Positions 1 through 7,765 of a stretch of 10,816 bases of DNA are shown in pieces (the stretch's first letter is position 1; each line of letters opens with the position of its first letter). The position numbers and the translations under genes are program-made. The notes under the pieces were generated by a model, which was not told the DNA's origin, did no database searches, and was given only the letters and a program-made list of their open reading frames with translations. Origin of the DNA: Glomus cerebriforme (Eukaryota; Glomeromycota; Glomeromycetes; Glomerales; Glomeraceae); assembly GCA_003550305.1 (NCBI GenBank), contig QKYT01000344.1, forward strand, positions 111,029 through 121,844. Direction: 5' to 3'.

Positions 1-90
1 TAAAAAAAAAAAAAATTTATATTTTATTAATTAATATTATTTTAATATATATATATGTATATATGTATGTATATATTTCTTTACATATAG
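1..90 (+). other. 3' end of an upstream intron of the phosphodiesterase gene
   Basis: An AT-only stretch with a TA microsatellite runs into a pyrimidine-containing acceptor ending TTACATATAG at 90. The exon that follows starts in the middle of a codon: two bases, 91-92, complete it. The codon is probably a hydrophobic residue of receiver strand beta-4. The gene therefore has at least one more exon before the window. The apparent ATG at 63 lies inside this intron and is not a start. Confidence 0.75.
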
Positions 91-2844
91 TTTGTTCATC
101 TAATGAAAATTCCGAATTTATGTTGGAATGTTTAAACAAAGGAGCCGTAGATTATTTATTAAAACCTATCAGATCAGAAGTTGCAAAGACTATATTTTTG
201 GTATTAAATACTATAATAATAATAATATTATTATTTATTTTTATTTTGATTTATTATTTTTTATTAATCGTTTTTTTTTTCTCTTATTTTATAGCATATA
301 CACAGATCAAATACATCAGGAATGAGATCTCCAAGATCTAATTCATTAATTGAATATCCTAGCCCTATAATACGAGGGTATTCAAATTATGAGGAAAGAC
401 TTGATGAAATATTTGCAAAAGATAAATGGTGTGTAATGGACAAAATAAAAAAATTATTTATCACATAATATAGATGAAAAAATATTAACACGTTCATATT
501 CACTCTTTTAATATTTAGGCTTACTGATACTATTATCCAATATTATATACCTCCATCATCTTTATTAGATATCCCTCGTTCTCCAAGGTATATATATATA
601 TATATATTTTTTTTTTTCTGTCAAGTTTAGTTATTATAAGTTATTAAATGGGAGGAGTAAAAGTATCGGTCTTCGACTGATACCCCCATTTAATAAAGTA
701 TTATTAATTAGGCTATTAGGATTCAGTTATTTTTGATCAATGACAAATTTGGTCTCCTAATTTTTTCACACGCTAAAAATAATGGTCCAATAGAATAGCC
801 TGACTAATAATATTATTATTTTATTAAATTTTATAAAATATAAATTAAAATCTTTAATATTGTATGTTAGATTGAATTCTGCATCAGAAATAGAGAGAAC
901 GAATGACCTTAAAAAAAAATTGGCCGAGTGGGAATTTGATTCCCACAAATTGTCGGAAGGTGATTTAATGAGATGCGTCGTTATCATCTTTGAACATGCC
1001 ATGGAACTTGATGAATTAAGAGAATTAAATGTATCAACTGGTATGAATTTGATATATAATAAATTATTTTATAACCATTTTTCGTTTCTTTTTTTTTTTT
1101 TAAAAAAAAAAAAGAAAGATCATTCATTAATTTATAACATTTTTATTCGAATAGATATATTACATAGGTTTCTCTTTGCTATTCGACAAGCATATCATGA
1201 TAGTAATCCATATCATAATTTTACTCATGCTGTGGATGTTCTTCAAGCAATATTTTTCTTTTTATGTAAGATGAATTTATTACCAACTCTATTTTCCGCT
1301 GGATATAATAAACGACGAGGTAAAAGTTGTAATAATCAACAACGATGTCGTCCTAATGATTTATTACGAGATTCCGATGTGTTTGCATTATTGTTGGCTT
1401 CAATTGGTCATGATGTTGGTCATCCTGGAGTTAATAATGATTTCTTAATACAATCACAAACTCCATTGGCTCAATTATATAATGATAAATCCGTATTAGA
1501 AAGTTTTCATGCAATGACATTATTTAATTTAATGCAAAAATATGGATTTAAAATTTATGATAATAAACCTCCTTGTGATTCAAATTATTCAGGTAAAAAA
1601 AAAATTTTATTAAATTTTTAATTTATTATTTTATTTATATAAATATATGATTAATTACTGAATTTTTCCTTTTTAGAATTTCGAAAGATAGTAGTGAATG
1701 CAATTTTAGCAACTGACATGCAATTACATAATAATTATGTTAAAGATATTAAAGAACAAATATTAAGATTCGAATCATTAGATTTTAATCCTTCTCCACA
1801 AAAATTATTAGAAGAAAAAAATATTATTGTTGGAGCATTAATAAAATGTGCTGATATTAGTAATACAGCAAGACCATATCATATTGCTAAATCATGGTCA
1901 AATGTTTTATTACAAGAATTTACTTGTCAAGGAGATTTAGAAAAAAAATTAGGATTACCAGTCGCTCCAAATAATGATAGAAATCGTGTATCACAACCTG
2001 ATTCTCAGATAGGGTTCATAGATTTTTGTGCGATGCCACTTTTTAAAAGTGTTAGTGAACTCATTCCAGGTATTTATTTTATTTATTATCTTTTAGTAGT
2101 GATTGGTTTAGAAAGTAAAAATTATGGAGATATTTTTTATTCCCCCAACCAATAATTACGTTATTTTGAGGTCCTATTCAGTTCGCATATCATTAATAAT
2201 ATTATTAATTATTTATGAATAGAAATTGGGTTCACTATTGATTATCTTGAAGTAAATCGAAGAACGTGGAATGATAAGAAGGACACGGATGGTGACAATC
2301 GTTCATTAAGGCACAACAGTTCCGGTAATGACTCGGGGGTTATTGGTAAGCAAATTCACCAAAACCCTTAAAAAATATATATATATATATATTTTTTTTT
2401 TTTTTAACTTTTTTTTTCCAAAAAAAAGAGAAAATTTAGTGAATATAATAATTAATATCTAAAATTCTTTTTTTTTTTTTTTTATCCATAATAGTGAGCT
2501 TAGATAGTCGTCAAAATTCTCCTATCGCTGTTCCCGCTGCAAGAACTTTGCCATACCTGCGACCCATGAATTTACCCGATGGTCCAGGATCTGAAGCGCA
2601 TTCAGATGACTGTGGTAAATCATTGAACCGGGATGATATTTTGAGTACAGCAGAAGCATCGGATGCACCTTTAACTCAACAAATCGGAGGACGTTCGAGG
2701 CGAAGATCTTTATGGTCATTCTTTACAAAAAATAAATTAAAAGCTATTATTAATAGTAATAATAATAATGTTGTTGATAATAATTCAGATTACCACAACA
2801 ATGAATCTACTAGTTCTAGCGTAATATGTTGTAGTATTCAATAG
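91..2844 (+). CDS. Receiver-domain cyclic-nucleotide phosphodiesterase, RegA-like (5'-partial)
   Basis: This gene likely encodes a class I 3',5'-cyclic-nucleotide phosphodiesterase hydrolysing cAMP to AMP, fused to a response-regulator receiver domain. Exons are 91-200, 295-428, 519-587, 871-1040, 1155-1592, 1677-2069, 2223-2345 and 2495-2844 (stop 2842-2844). All seven internal introns are GT-AG and phase-consistent, leaving 594 complete residues; the start lies upstream. Residues 1-36 are the end of a receiver domain: a CSS switch segment, then GAVDYLLKP with the conserved Lys24. A Ser/Pro-rich linker follows. The catalytic domain (about 140-450) has HNxxHA (H181, H185), HDVGHPGVNN (H246, D247, H250; HDx2Hx4N), SVLESFHA, KCADISN (D366) and SQIGF (Q417, F420 clamp). 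The tail ends in CSIQ. Roughly 25 residues (about 205-229) are inserted between the two metal motifs compared with PDE4. Family and exon joins are confident; substrate and receiver activity are inferred, because the phospho-acceptor Asp lies outside the window. Confidence 0.93.
641..696. repeat. Two-tier hairpin in intron
   Basis: The outer arms TTATTAAATGGG (641-652) and CCCATTTAATAA (685-696) are perfect 12-bp complements. The inner arms GTATCGGTC (663-671) and GACTGATAC (675-683) pair with one G-T wobble around a TTC loop. Ten unpaired bases on the left face one on the right. This is more GC-rich than the surrounding intron, which suggests a small inserted foldback rather than AT-tract coincidence. 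The element family is not recognised. Confidence 0.6.
702..809. mobile_element. Putative short inverted-repeat element (MITE-like) in intron
   Basis: TATTAATTAGGCTATT (702-717) is matched in inverse by AATAGCCTGACTAATA (794-809), 14 of 16 positions. A second inner pair is TTATTTTT (728-735) against AAAAATAA (776-783). Both ends are AT-rich, so a target-site duplication cannot be fixed; TA is possible. At about 108 bp with no coding capacity it fits a miniature inverted-repeat element or its relic. Confidence 0.45.
1041..1154 (+). other. In-frame, stop-free 114-nt intron with T/A foldback
   Basis: The donor GTATGA at 1041 and acceptor ATAG ending at 1154 split an Asp codon (G|AT). Splicing gives ELNVST-D-ILHRFLFAIRQ, which matches the phosphodiesterase helix before the HNxxHA motif. 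The intron is 38 codons long and open in frame, so retention would insert 38 hydrophobic and lysine-rich residues without a stop. It also holds a foldback, TTTC-T13-A12-GAAA (1085-1117). The spliced form is much more family-like. Confidence 0.8.
2692..2844 (+). other. Polybasic tail, PKA-type site and CaaX box of the phosphodiesterase
   Basis: The last exon encodes a non-catalytic tail. Its distal part begins with RSRRRSLW (residues 545-552), where RRRSL fits the RRxS-hydrophobic consensus for cAMP-dependent kinase. The basic segment TKNKLK follows, then an Asn/Ser-rich spacer. The C-terminus reads VICCSIQ: Cys591-Ser-Ile-Gln is a CaaX box with Gln last, which favours farnesylation, and Cys590 beside it could be palmitoylated. 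Membrane anchoring is inferred from the motif alone. PDE6 catalytic subunits are the known prenylated members of the class I family. Confidence 0.6.
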
Positions 2845-3506
2845 TTGTGTCAATCACAATCAAACTGCGTTTAATCTATTAAGGATTGAATTCTTAATTT
2901 TAGAATTCATGCCTTATTTCCGTACTATACTACCTATCATTTATTTTTCTGATAATAGGTAGAATAGCAAGAGACTATTTAGTCTCATTCGGAAAGATAT
3001 TCTAAGAATGATTTCGTAGAATGATTTCCCGATTCCTACTTGAGGATCTTGATTCGCTTTGTATTACGGAAGATTTTTTCAACTATTATTGGTACGTTTG
3101 TTAAAGTCTCCCGTATACAGTATTTCCCATTTCGATTCCAAATCTGAATAATCATCTTTACAATCTTTAAATATTCGATGAACCCAATTAATTATTATAC
3201 TTTATTATAAATCCATAAATATTATAGAAATTACCAAAAAAAATTTTTTTTTTCGGCATCAATTTAAAAACGAGCATTTTTACATTTTTTCATCTATATA
3301 CCTTTTTTCGATTCATTTAGATTTCTTCTTTTGTACAGATAGATAGAGTTGTATATTTTTCTCCTTCATTTTTATTATTCTCTCCACTCCTCTCTTTATT
3401 ATTTCTCCTTTCTTTTTATCATTATATATTTTTTTTTTACTTTGTACAGTATAGACGAAATTATTTTTTTTATGTATTTTTATATTATATATATATATAT
3501 ATTTTT

Positions 3507-3539
<33 letters not shown>

Positions 3540-3780
3540 TACATATTTTTTTTACATATTACCGTTTTTCTTTATAGATTGGAAAAAAAAAAATTTTTTT
3601 TTCTATTGTAATAATCATAGTATAATTTTATTATTTTTCAGAAAAAAAAAGGGTTCTGAAACTATTGAAAGAAATAATAGTTAATTTATTAAAATAAAAA
3701 AAAAGTGAAGAAAAAAAAAATGGATTTATTTATTATTATTTTGATAAATATTACAGTACATATTTTTTTTTTTTTAAGTC
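2845..3780 (+). other. 3' flank of the phosphodiesterase gene; no further gene seen
   Basis: This holds the 3' UTR and intergenic sequence; I cannot place the poly(A) site. Two short hairpins follow the stop: TGAATTCT/AGAATTCA (2887-2894, 2902-2909) and CTACCTAT/ATAGGTAG (2930-2937, 2955-2962). A near-direct repeat, AATGATTTC, occurs twice around 3008-3030. From about 3349 the + strand becomes strongly pyrimidine-rich (CT runs to about 3420, then long T tracts at about 3507-3536). The open frame across 3349-3684 is Phe/Tyr homopolymer translation, not a gene. Confidence 0.6.
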
Positions 3781-5141
3781 AAGTGAATACTTTAGTTTTA
3801 TTATACAATTTTTAACATACATCACAATATATCCTCTTGGCCCACTATAGGCTAGAAAAATATTACTCATCACACATAGAAAGCCAGGTCATTAGAGTGA
3901 GACTTTCAAAACCAAGCCTTTTTAGATAAAATATATTCTGAATTTTTTTCAACTCCAGTATATGCACCAAAGTAAAATAAAAACCAAACCAAATTTACCT
4001 TTTTTGCCTTTTGGTAAAAACTAATCTAAATCCTTCCATTACTTGATAATTATGATTTAATACTATTGTCATTCTTACAATAAAAAAATTCCAATTAATC
4101 TTTATTGCTATATAAGCCAGTTTTTAATGGTCCTCTTATCATTCCAGATAACTGCTTATACTATTTAAAAAAGAAGTCCTATCTAAAAACCTTTATTATT
4201 GATAAACCTATATATTATTCTTTTCAGAATAGGTTAATTTCTAATGGCTCTTCACTAGGTTTTTTTAGTACTTTACTAAATCCAACTTTTTATAAAAAGA
4301 TAATTTATCACAAAAATCCTATCCAAAAATTTTTATTATTAATATACTTATTACAAAAAAAAAATAAACATTTGGTTGTTTATTCTATTTCAATCATATA
4401 ACTTCTTATTTCAACATTTTTGTTTTTTCTAATTTTATTAACCAATTATCAATTACTAATATATCATTTTAAGGATATACAAAAGAGATCATTATATATA
4501 AAATAAATAAAGGAATATAAAAATAATGAAGACTAATCATATTGTAATGATTAATCAGTAATCAAATTTTTAGATATTTCTTAACTATTTAAATAAAAAA
4601 AGTTTTATATGTATCAAAAAAATAAGAACTTATATCTATAGTAATATTAATTAAGAATATCTAAAAACTATCATAGAAAATAAAATGTAAATTTTAATAA
4701 AAGAAATAATCAATAAAATTAACTGATTACTTTTTTCTATATTAAGTATTAGAAAAAGTTTCCTTCTTATTTAAGTTTATATATTAATTTTGTAAAAAGA
4801 TTTTTCTTTCAAAAAACTTTATGTTAAGTTAGATTTTAAATCCATTAAAAGGATCAAAATCTTTTTACCTTTCTGTTTATACAAATAAAAATATCTTAAA
4901 ATACTGAATAATCTCTTTAATATTATGTTTATTAGTTAAGATTTTAACTAAAAGTTATAAAAAGTTTAATTTATAAAGAATTTTAATATATCAGAAACTA
5001 TTTATATTCAAAACTTTTTAAATTTTTTTAATTAATTCTAATATCATAAAAATACTTTTTTTATATCTAAAATACAAGTCTTTTAGTATCAAACCTATAA
5101 AAAGTATAATTTTCTTTTCCAAACTTTTTGAAAAAAAATGG
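3781..5141. other. Intergenic AT-rich sequence, no supportable gene
   Basis: I see no domain, RNA gene or clear transposon terminus here. The stretch 3830-4100 is less homopolymeric and reads like decayed repeat sequence. At 4105-4401 a 98-codon open frame exists, but it begins at TTG and contains no ATG, so it is at most a relic. A small imperfect hairpin, ACTAATCAT/ATGATTAAT, lies near 4533-4555. Confidence 0.5.
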
Positions 5142-5257
5142 ATATAGAAATTATTAGAAAAAATATTACAAATTTAAGTAATATTATAATACATATTAAT
5201 ATTGAAATATTAATTATTATAATATAATAATACTATATTTCTAATAATTTTATTTAT
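5142..5257. repeat. AT-only foldback (imperfect palindrome)
   Basis: The outer arms AAATTATTAGAAA (5148-5160) and TTTCTAATAATTT (5238-5250) are perfect complements. Inside them, ATTATAATA (5183-5191) pairs with TATTATAAT (5215-5223), and ATTAATATT (5195-5203) pairs with AATATTAAT (5206-5214) around a two-base centre, with one 3-nt bulge. The ordered nesting of three arm pairs is more than AT content alone would readily give. It may be a small foldback element. Confidence 0.5.
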
Positions 5258-5507
5258 ATAGTATACTTTAAATTAAAAAGCAAAAGAAAAAAAAAGTTAA
5301 TATAAGATTTAATATAAGAAAAATCATATAAAAAATATATACTACCCTACCATAAATTACCAGATTTTATAAAAATTACTTAGTAATATATAGTGAAATT
5401 GATATTTTTTAGGTTATATAAAAGTCTATTAAATTTTAATAAAATATAATAATTTTTTTTATTTGAAAGTAAAGTAAATCAATTATAGTTTTTAAAAATA
5501 TACTATA

Positions 5508-5921
5508 TTTTTCCAATTTTAAGCACCACCTTTTTGAAGGAAAATTTTAACTAAAGTTAAGTGATGCCTAAATTTGGAAGTATTTTTTTTTATTAAATTC
5601 ACATTTTTGTACATTAGAATTTTAAAAAGTGTGGTATTAGTAATGTAATAGATGAGTCAGAAGATGATTTATTTAGATAAAATGAAAAAGAAGAGAAGAT
5701 CAATGAAAATAAAAGAGAAATTGTAAATGTAAATAGCAATTCAGCTGAAGAATTAGATGAATCAGAAAATAATGAATTGCAAATAAAGTTTATTTTGAAT
5801 AAAATATAAAATATAATAAAAAAAAAATTAAAATTGAGTGGTACTTATTTTTGTTTTTCAAGTTTTTTAGTCAAAAGTTGGAATGGTGCTTAAATTTAGG
5901 TGATGTTTAAAATTGGAAAAA
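5508..5921. mobile_element. Nested TA-flanked inverted-repeat element, about 414 bp
   Basis: The left end (5505-5530, TTTTTCCAATTTTAAGCACC core) and right end (5899-5924) are inverted copies matching at 24 of 26 bases, with TA just outside TTTTTCC/GGAAAAA on each side. Each end also contains a second variant of the same motif: CCAATTTTAAGCACCAC is mirrored at about 5561-5577 (14 of 17), and GGTGCTTAAATTTAGG lies at about 5885-5900. These look like subterminal transposase-binding repeats. The element sits inside the 850-bp element and so inserted later. Confidence 0.65.
5639..5809 (+). pseudogene. Acidic coding relic inside the nested element
   Basis: Between the inner inverted repeats, one frame reads as ordinary protein-like sequence instead of homopolymers: SNVIDESEDDLFR, a TAA at 5678-5680, then NEKEEKINENKREIV and SAEELDESENNELQ to a TAA at 5807-5809. 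The composition is strongly acidic and Asn-rich. It could be the remnant of a transposase N-terminal region, or of host sequence captured by the element. There is no recognisable domain and no good start. Confidence 0.3.
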
Positions 5922-6246
5922 TATGGTAATCAAAAATCGAATATCTTTGAAATGTCAAAAGAAATCTATATAAAAATGTAAAAAATATATAAAAAAAGGT
6001 TTACTCATACTTTACAATCAGACCATTTTTTTAGGGTTTAAAAATATTTATTTTTTTAAAAAATATTTTGAAATTACAATTGATCAGTTTTCAAATAAAA
6101 AAAAAATTTAAATAAATTTTATTGGAAATTTATAAACTTTTGTGTAATATGAAAATTATGTATTTTTTATAAAATCTGGTAATTTATAGTAGGGTAATAT
6201 ATATTAAAATTTGGGTAAATCTAGATCTAGCATGGGGGGTAAGACA

Positions 6247-6452
6247 CTTATACATCACCGGGAATTTTCCTAATTTGGTAATTCCAGCCAAAATTAAGAT
6301 AATTTCCTTTTTTAGAAGTCTCGTGTAACCTAAATTTTGATTTTGAAGAGAAATAAAATTGCTTTTTTTGGATTGTATAATGTTACCCAAGTGCCTAAAA
6401 TAGAAATTTCGGCTAGAATTAAAAATTTCGGTCAAAATTAATGAATGTGATG
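6247..6452. repeat. Long imperfect inverted repeat (foldback-like)
   Basis: CATCAC (6253-6258) pairs with GTGATG (6447-6452), and AATTCCAGCCAAAATT (6280-6295) with AATTTCGGCTAGAATT (6405-6420), 14 of 16. The right arm adds a second related motif, AATTTCGGTCAAAATT, at about 6424-6439. The centre is near 6350. The spacing of the matching segments is conserved enough to suggest a degraded foldback element about 200 bp long. A minus-strand open frame over it is a by-product of the repeat. Confidence 0.45.
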
Positions 6453-6530
6453 ATTAATATGTGATAAATAGAATTTACACCTCAAAAAAATTCTAAGTTC
6501 CTAGAATAAATAGTAAAAATGAAANTCNGA

Positions 6531-6583
6531 GGGTGTGACATGAGGATGACAAATTGGAGGCGATGAATAATGATGTCGCACCC
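6531..6583. repeat. GC-richer hairpin beside two ambiguous bases
   Basis: GGGTGTGACAT (6531-6541) pairs with ATGTCGCACCC (6573-6583), 10 of 11 positions, around a 31-base loop. Two N bases sit just upstream at 6525 and 6528. This is the most GC-rich short stretch in the middle of the window. It could be two abutting element termini or a small hairpin that hindered sequencing. Confidence 0.5.
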
Positions 6584-6599
6584 CTGCGAAATATACATT

Positions 6600-7619
6600 T
6601 GCCCTTAAAATTTAATAAATTTTAATTAAATTATATAAAAAATCTTTAATTTAATATTATTTTATTTTTTTAAAAGAGAACTCTTTCTAATGATCTCTAT
6701 ATTCATTTCTTTTAAAAAGTTTATAAAAGAAAGTTATTCTTTTTGTGACTTTTGATCTATAAAAGCTGTCTTTTAGTCATAAGAAAAGTATTTTTACATT
6801 GCTAAAATTAACTAAAATTCTAATATTTAGTATTAAGTTATTACATAAGTAAAATTAATATATAAAAATATAATATATATATATATATATACTAATATTT
6901 CTTAATATTTTAGAATATGTGTGATTATATGAAAGATAAGAAATAAGAAAGATATACAAATCTAAAAAAAAAATATTTTAATGAATTTAATATTTTGTTT
7001 TGAAAATATCAGATAATTTATAATAATTAAAAATAACTATAGTTAATTTATTTTTATATTTATATTAATATTAACAGTATAAAATTAAATAACTAATAAT
7101 AAAATAATTTGTAGAAGAAGAAAAAATCAAAATAAATAATATTTTAATTATTTTTTTTTAATATATAATAAATACTTTAGTTAAAATTTTTTATTTTTAT
7201 AAATGCTTTCAAATAATTTAATTAATAATATTTTTTACATTTATAATTTCAAATTATTATAATATAATATTATATAAAACTTAAGTTGGTTTAAATCTGC
7301 TCAACTTAAGTGGCTTATTTAAATCAAGTTATGACTTTTATAATTTGATTCATATTTAAAAATTTATTTCAAGCCAAGTTAAAATAGATTTTGATTTAGC
7401 TTAAATCAGTTTATATTGTTAGAAAATAAAAATCATATAATTTATAGATTATGTGATATCATATATTTAGTCCCAAAAATCATAATAGTTATAATAATTA
7501 GATTAGTTTAATTAGTTATAATTATTAGATTTATTAGATTAGTTAAATTTAGTTTATTAATTATATTTATTATATTAGTTATATTTATTATATTTATTTT
7601 ATTTATTTTATTATTTTTT
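6600..7619. other. AT-rich intergenic sequence with microsatellite and degenerate repeats
   Basis: No gene is visible. An (AT)n tract lies at about 6873-6892. AACTTAAGT occurs twice near 7279 and 7303, each followed by a TTTAAATC-like stretch, a weak direct repeat. From about 7495 to 7620 the sequence is a degenerate array of ATTAGTTATATTTATTAT-like units made almost only of A and T, running up to the transposon terminus at 7620. Confidence 0.5.
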
Positions 7620-7765
7620 ATACAGTCAGACCTCCATATAGTCATATCCTATATAGTCATATCATATAAAATTCCTCTATATAATCATACCTTTAAAAGA
7701 ACTAACTTATATAAAGATTATATAAAAAAACCTTTATATAGTCACAACTCCTATATAGTCATATT
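7620..7765 (+). mobile_element. Solitary pogo/Tc1-type transposon terminus with subterminal repeats
   Basis: TACAGTCAGACCTCCATATA at about 7620-7639 resembles the CAGT(C)GAACCTC ends of pogo/Tigger-like Tc1/mariner transposons, preceded by TA. It is followed by about five copies of a CTATATAGTCATA motif (near 7637, 7651, 7678, 7735, 7754), typical of subterminal arrays in such elements. I found no matching inverted end (GGAGGTCTGACTG) before the window closes. The element is therefore truncated, or its other end has decayed or lies outside. Family assignment rests on recalled terminus patterns. Confidence 0.55.

Larger units (their letters stand above)
588..870 (+). other. Longest intron of the phosphodiesterase gene, with hairpin inserts
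   Basis: The donor GTATAT at 588 splits an Arg codon (AG|A) and the acceptor is TATGTTAG at 863-870. At 283 nt it is about twice the next longest intron, and the surplus is taken up by two inverted-repeat structures (641-696 and 702-809). A TA repeat and T tract follow the donor. Splicing joins an IPRSPR end to LNSASEIERT in frame. Confidence 0.85.
5345..6194. mobile_element. TA-flanked terminal-inverted-repeat DNA element, 850 bp, non-autonomous
   Basis: The ends carry 31-bp inverted repeats (5345-5375 and 6164-6194) that begin CCCTAC and agree at 30 of 31 positions. TA dinucleotides flank both sides (5343-5344 and 6195-6196), the target duplication expected of Tc1/mariner-type transposition. 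No transposase frame is intact inside, so it would depend on a transposase supplied elsewhere. A second inverted-repeat element is nested within it. The alternative is a hAT-like or unclassified MITE, since TA repeats are common in this AT-rich context. Confidence 0.7.

Noticed and set aside
63..341. An open frame starting at ATG 63 running through the receiver fragment
   Set aside because: The ATG and first nine codons lie in the preceding intron, and the end runs into intron 201-294. Only 91-200 is exon.
766..1002. Minus-strand 78-codon frame
   Set aside because: It is antisense to the exon 871-1040 and the intron inverted repeat, with no family resemblance.
2325..2330. Alternative splice donor GTAATG in exon 2223-2345
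   Set aside because: Splicing at 2325 also joins in frame to 2495, but GTAAGC at 2346 is the stronger donor. The alternative only removes seven residues, so it is left as a possible minor isoform.
2522..2719. Minus-strand 65-codon frame
   Set aside because: It lies opposite the confirmed last exon and has no independent support.
3349..3684. 111-codon frame on the + strand
   Set aside because: It is Phe/Tyr/Ile-rich translation of T tracts and TA repeats, with no domain.
4105..4401. 98-codon frame on the + strand
   Set aside because: It starts at TTG and has no ATG codon anywhere in it. The composition is that of AT-rich noise, and at most it is a decayed repeat fragment.
6184..6435. 83-codon frame on the minus strand
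   Set aside because: It spans the end of the 850-bp element and an imperfect inverted repeat, and no protein family is recognisable.
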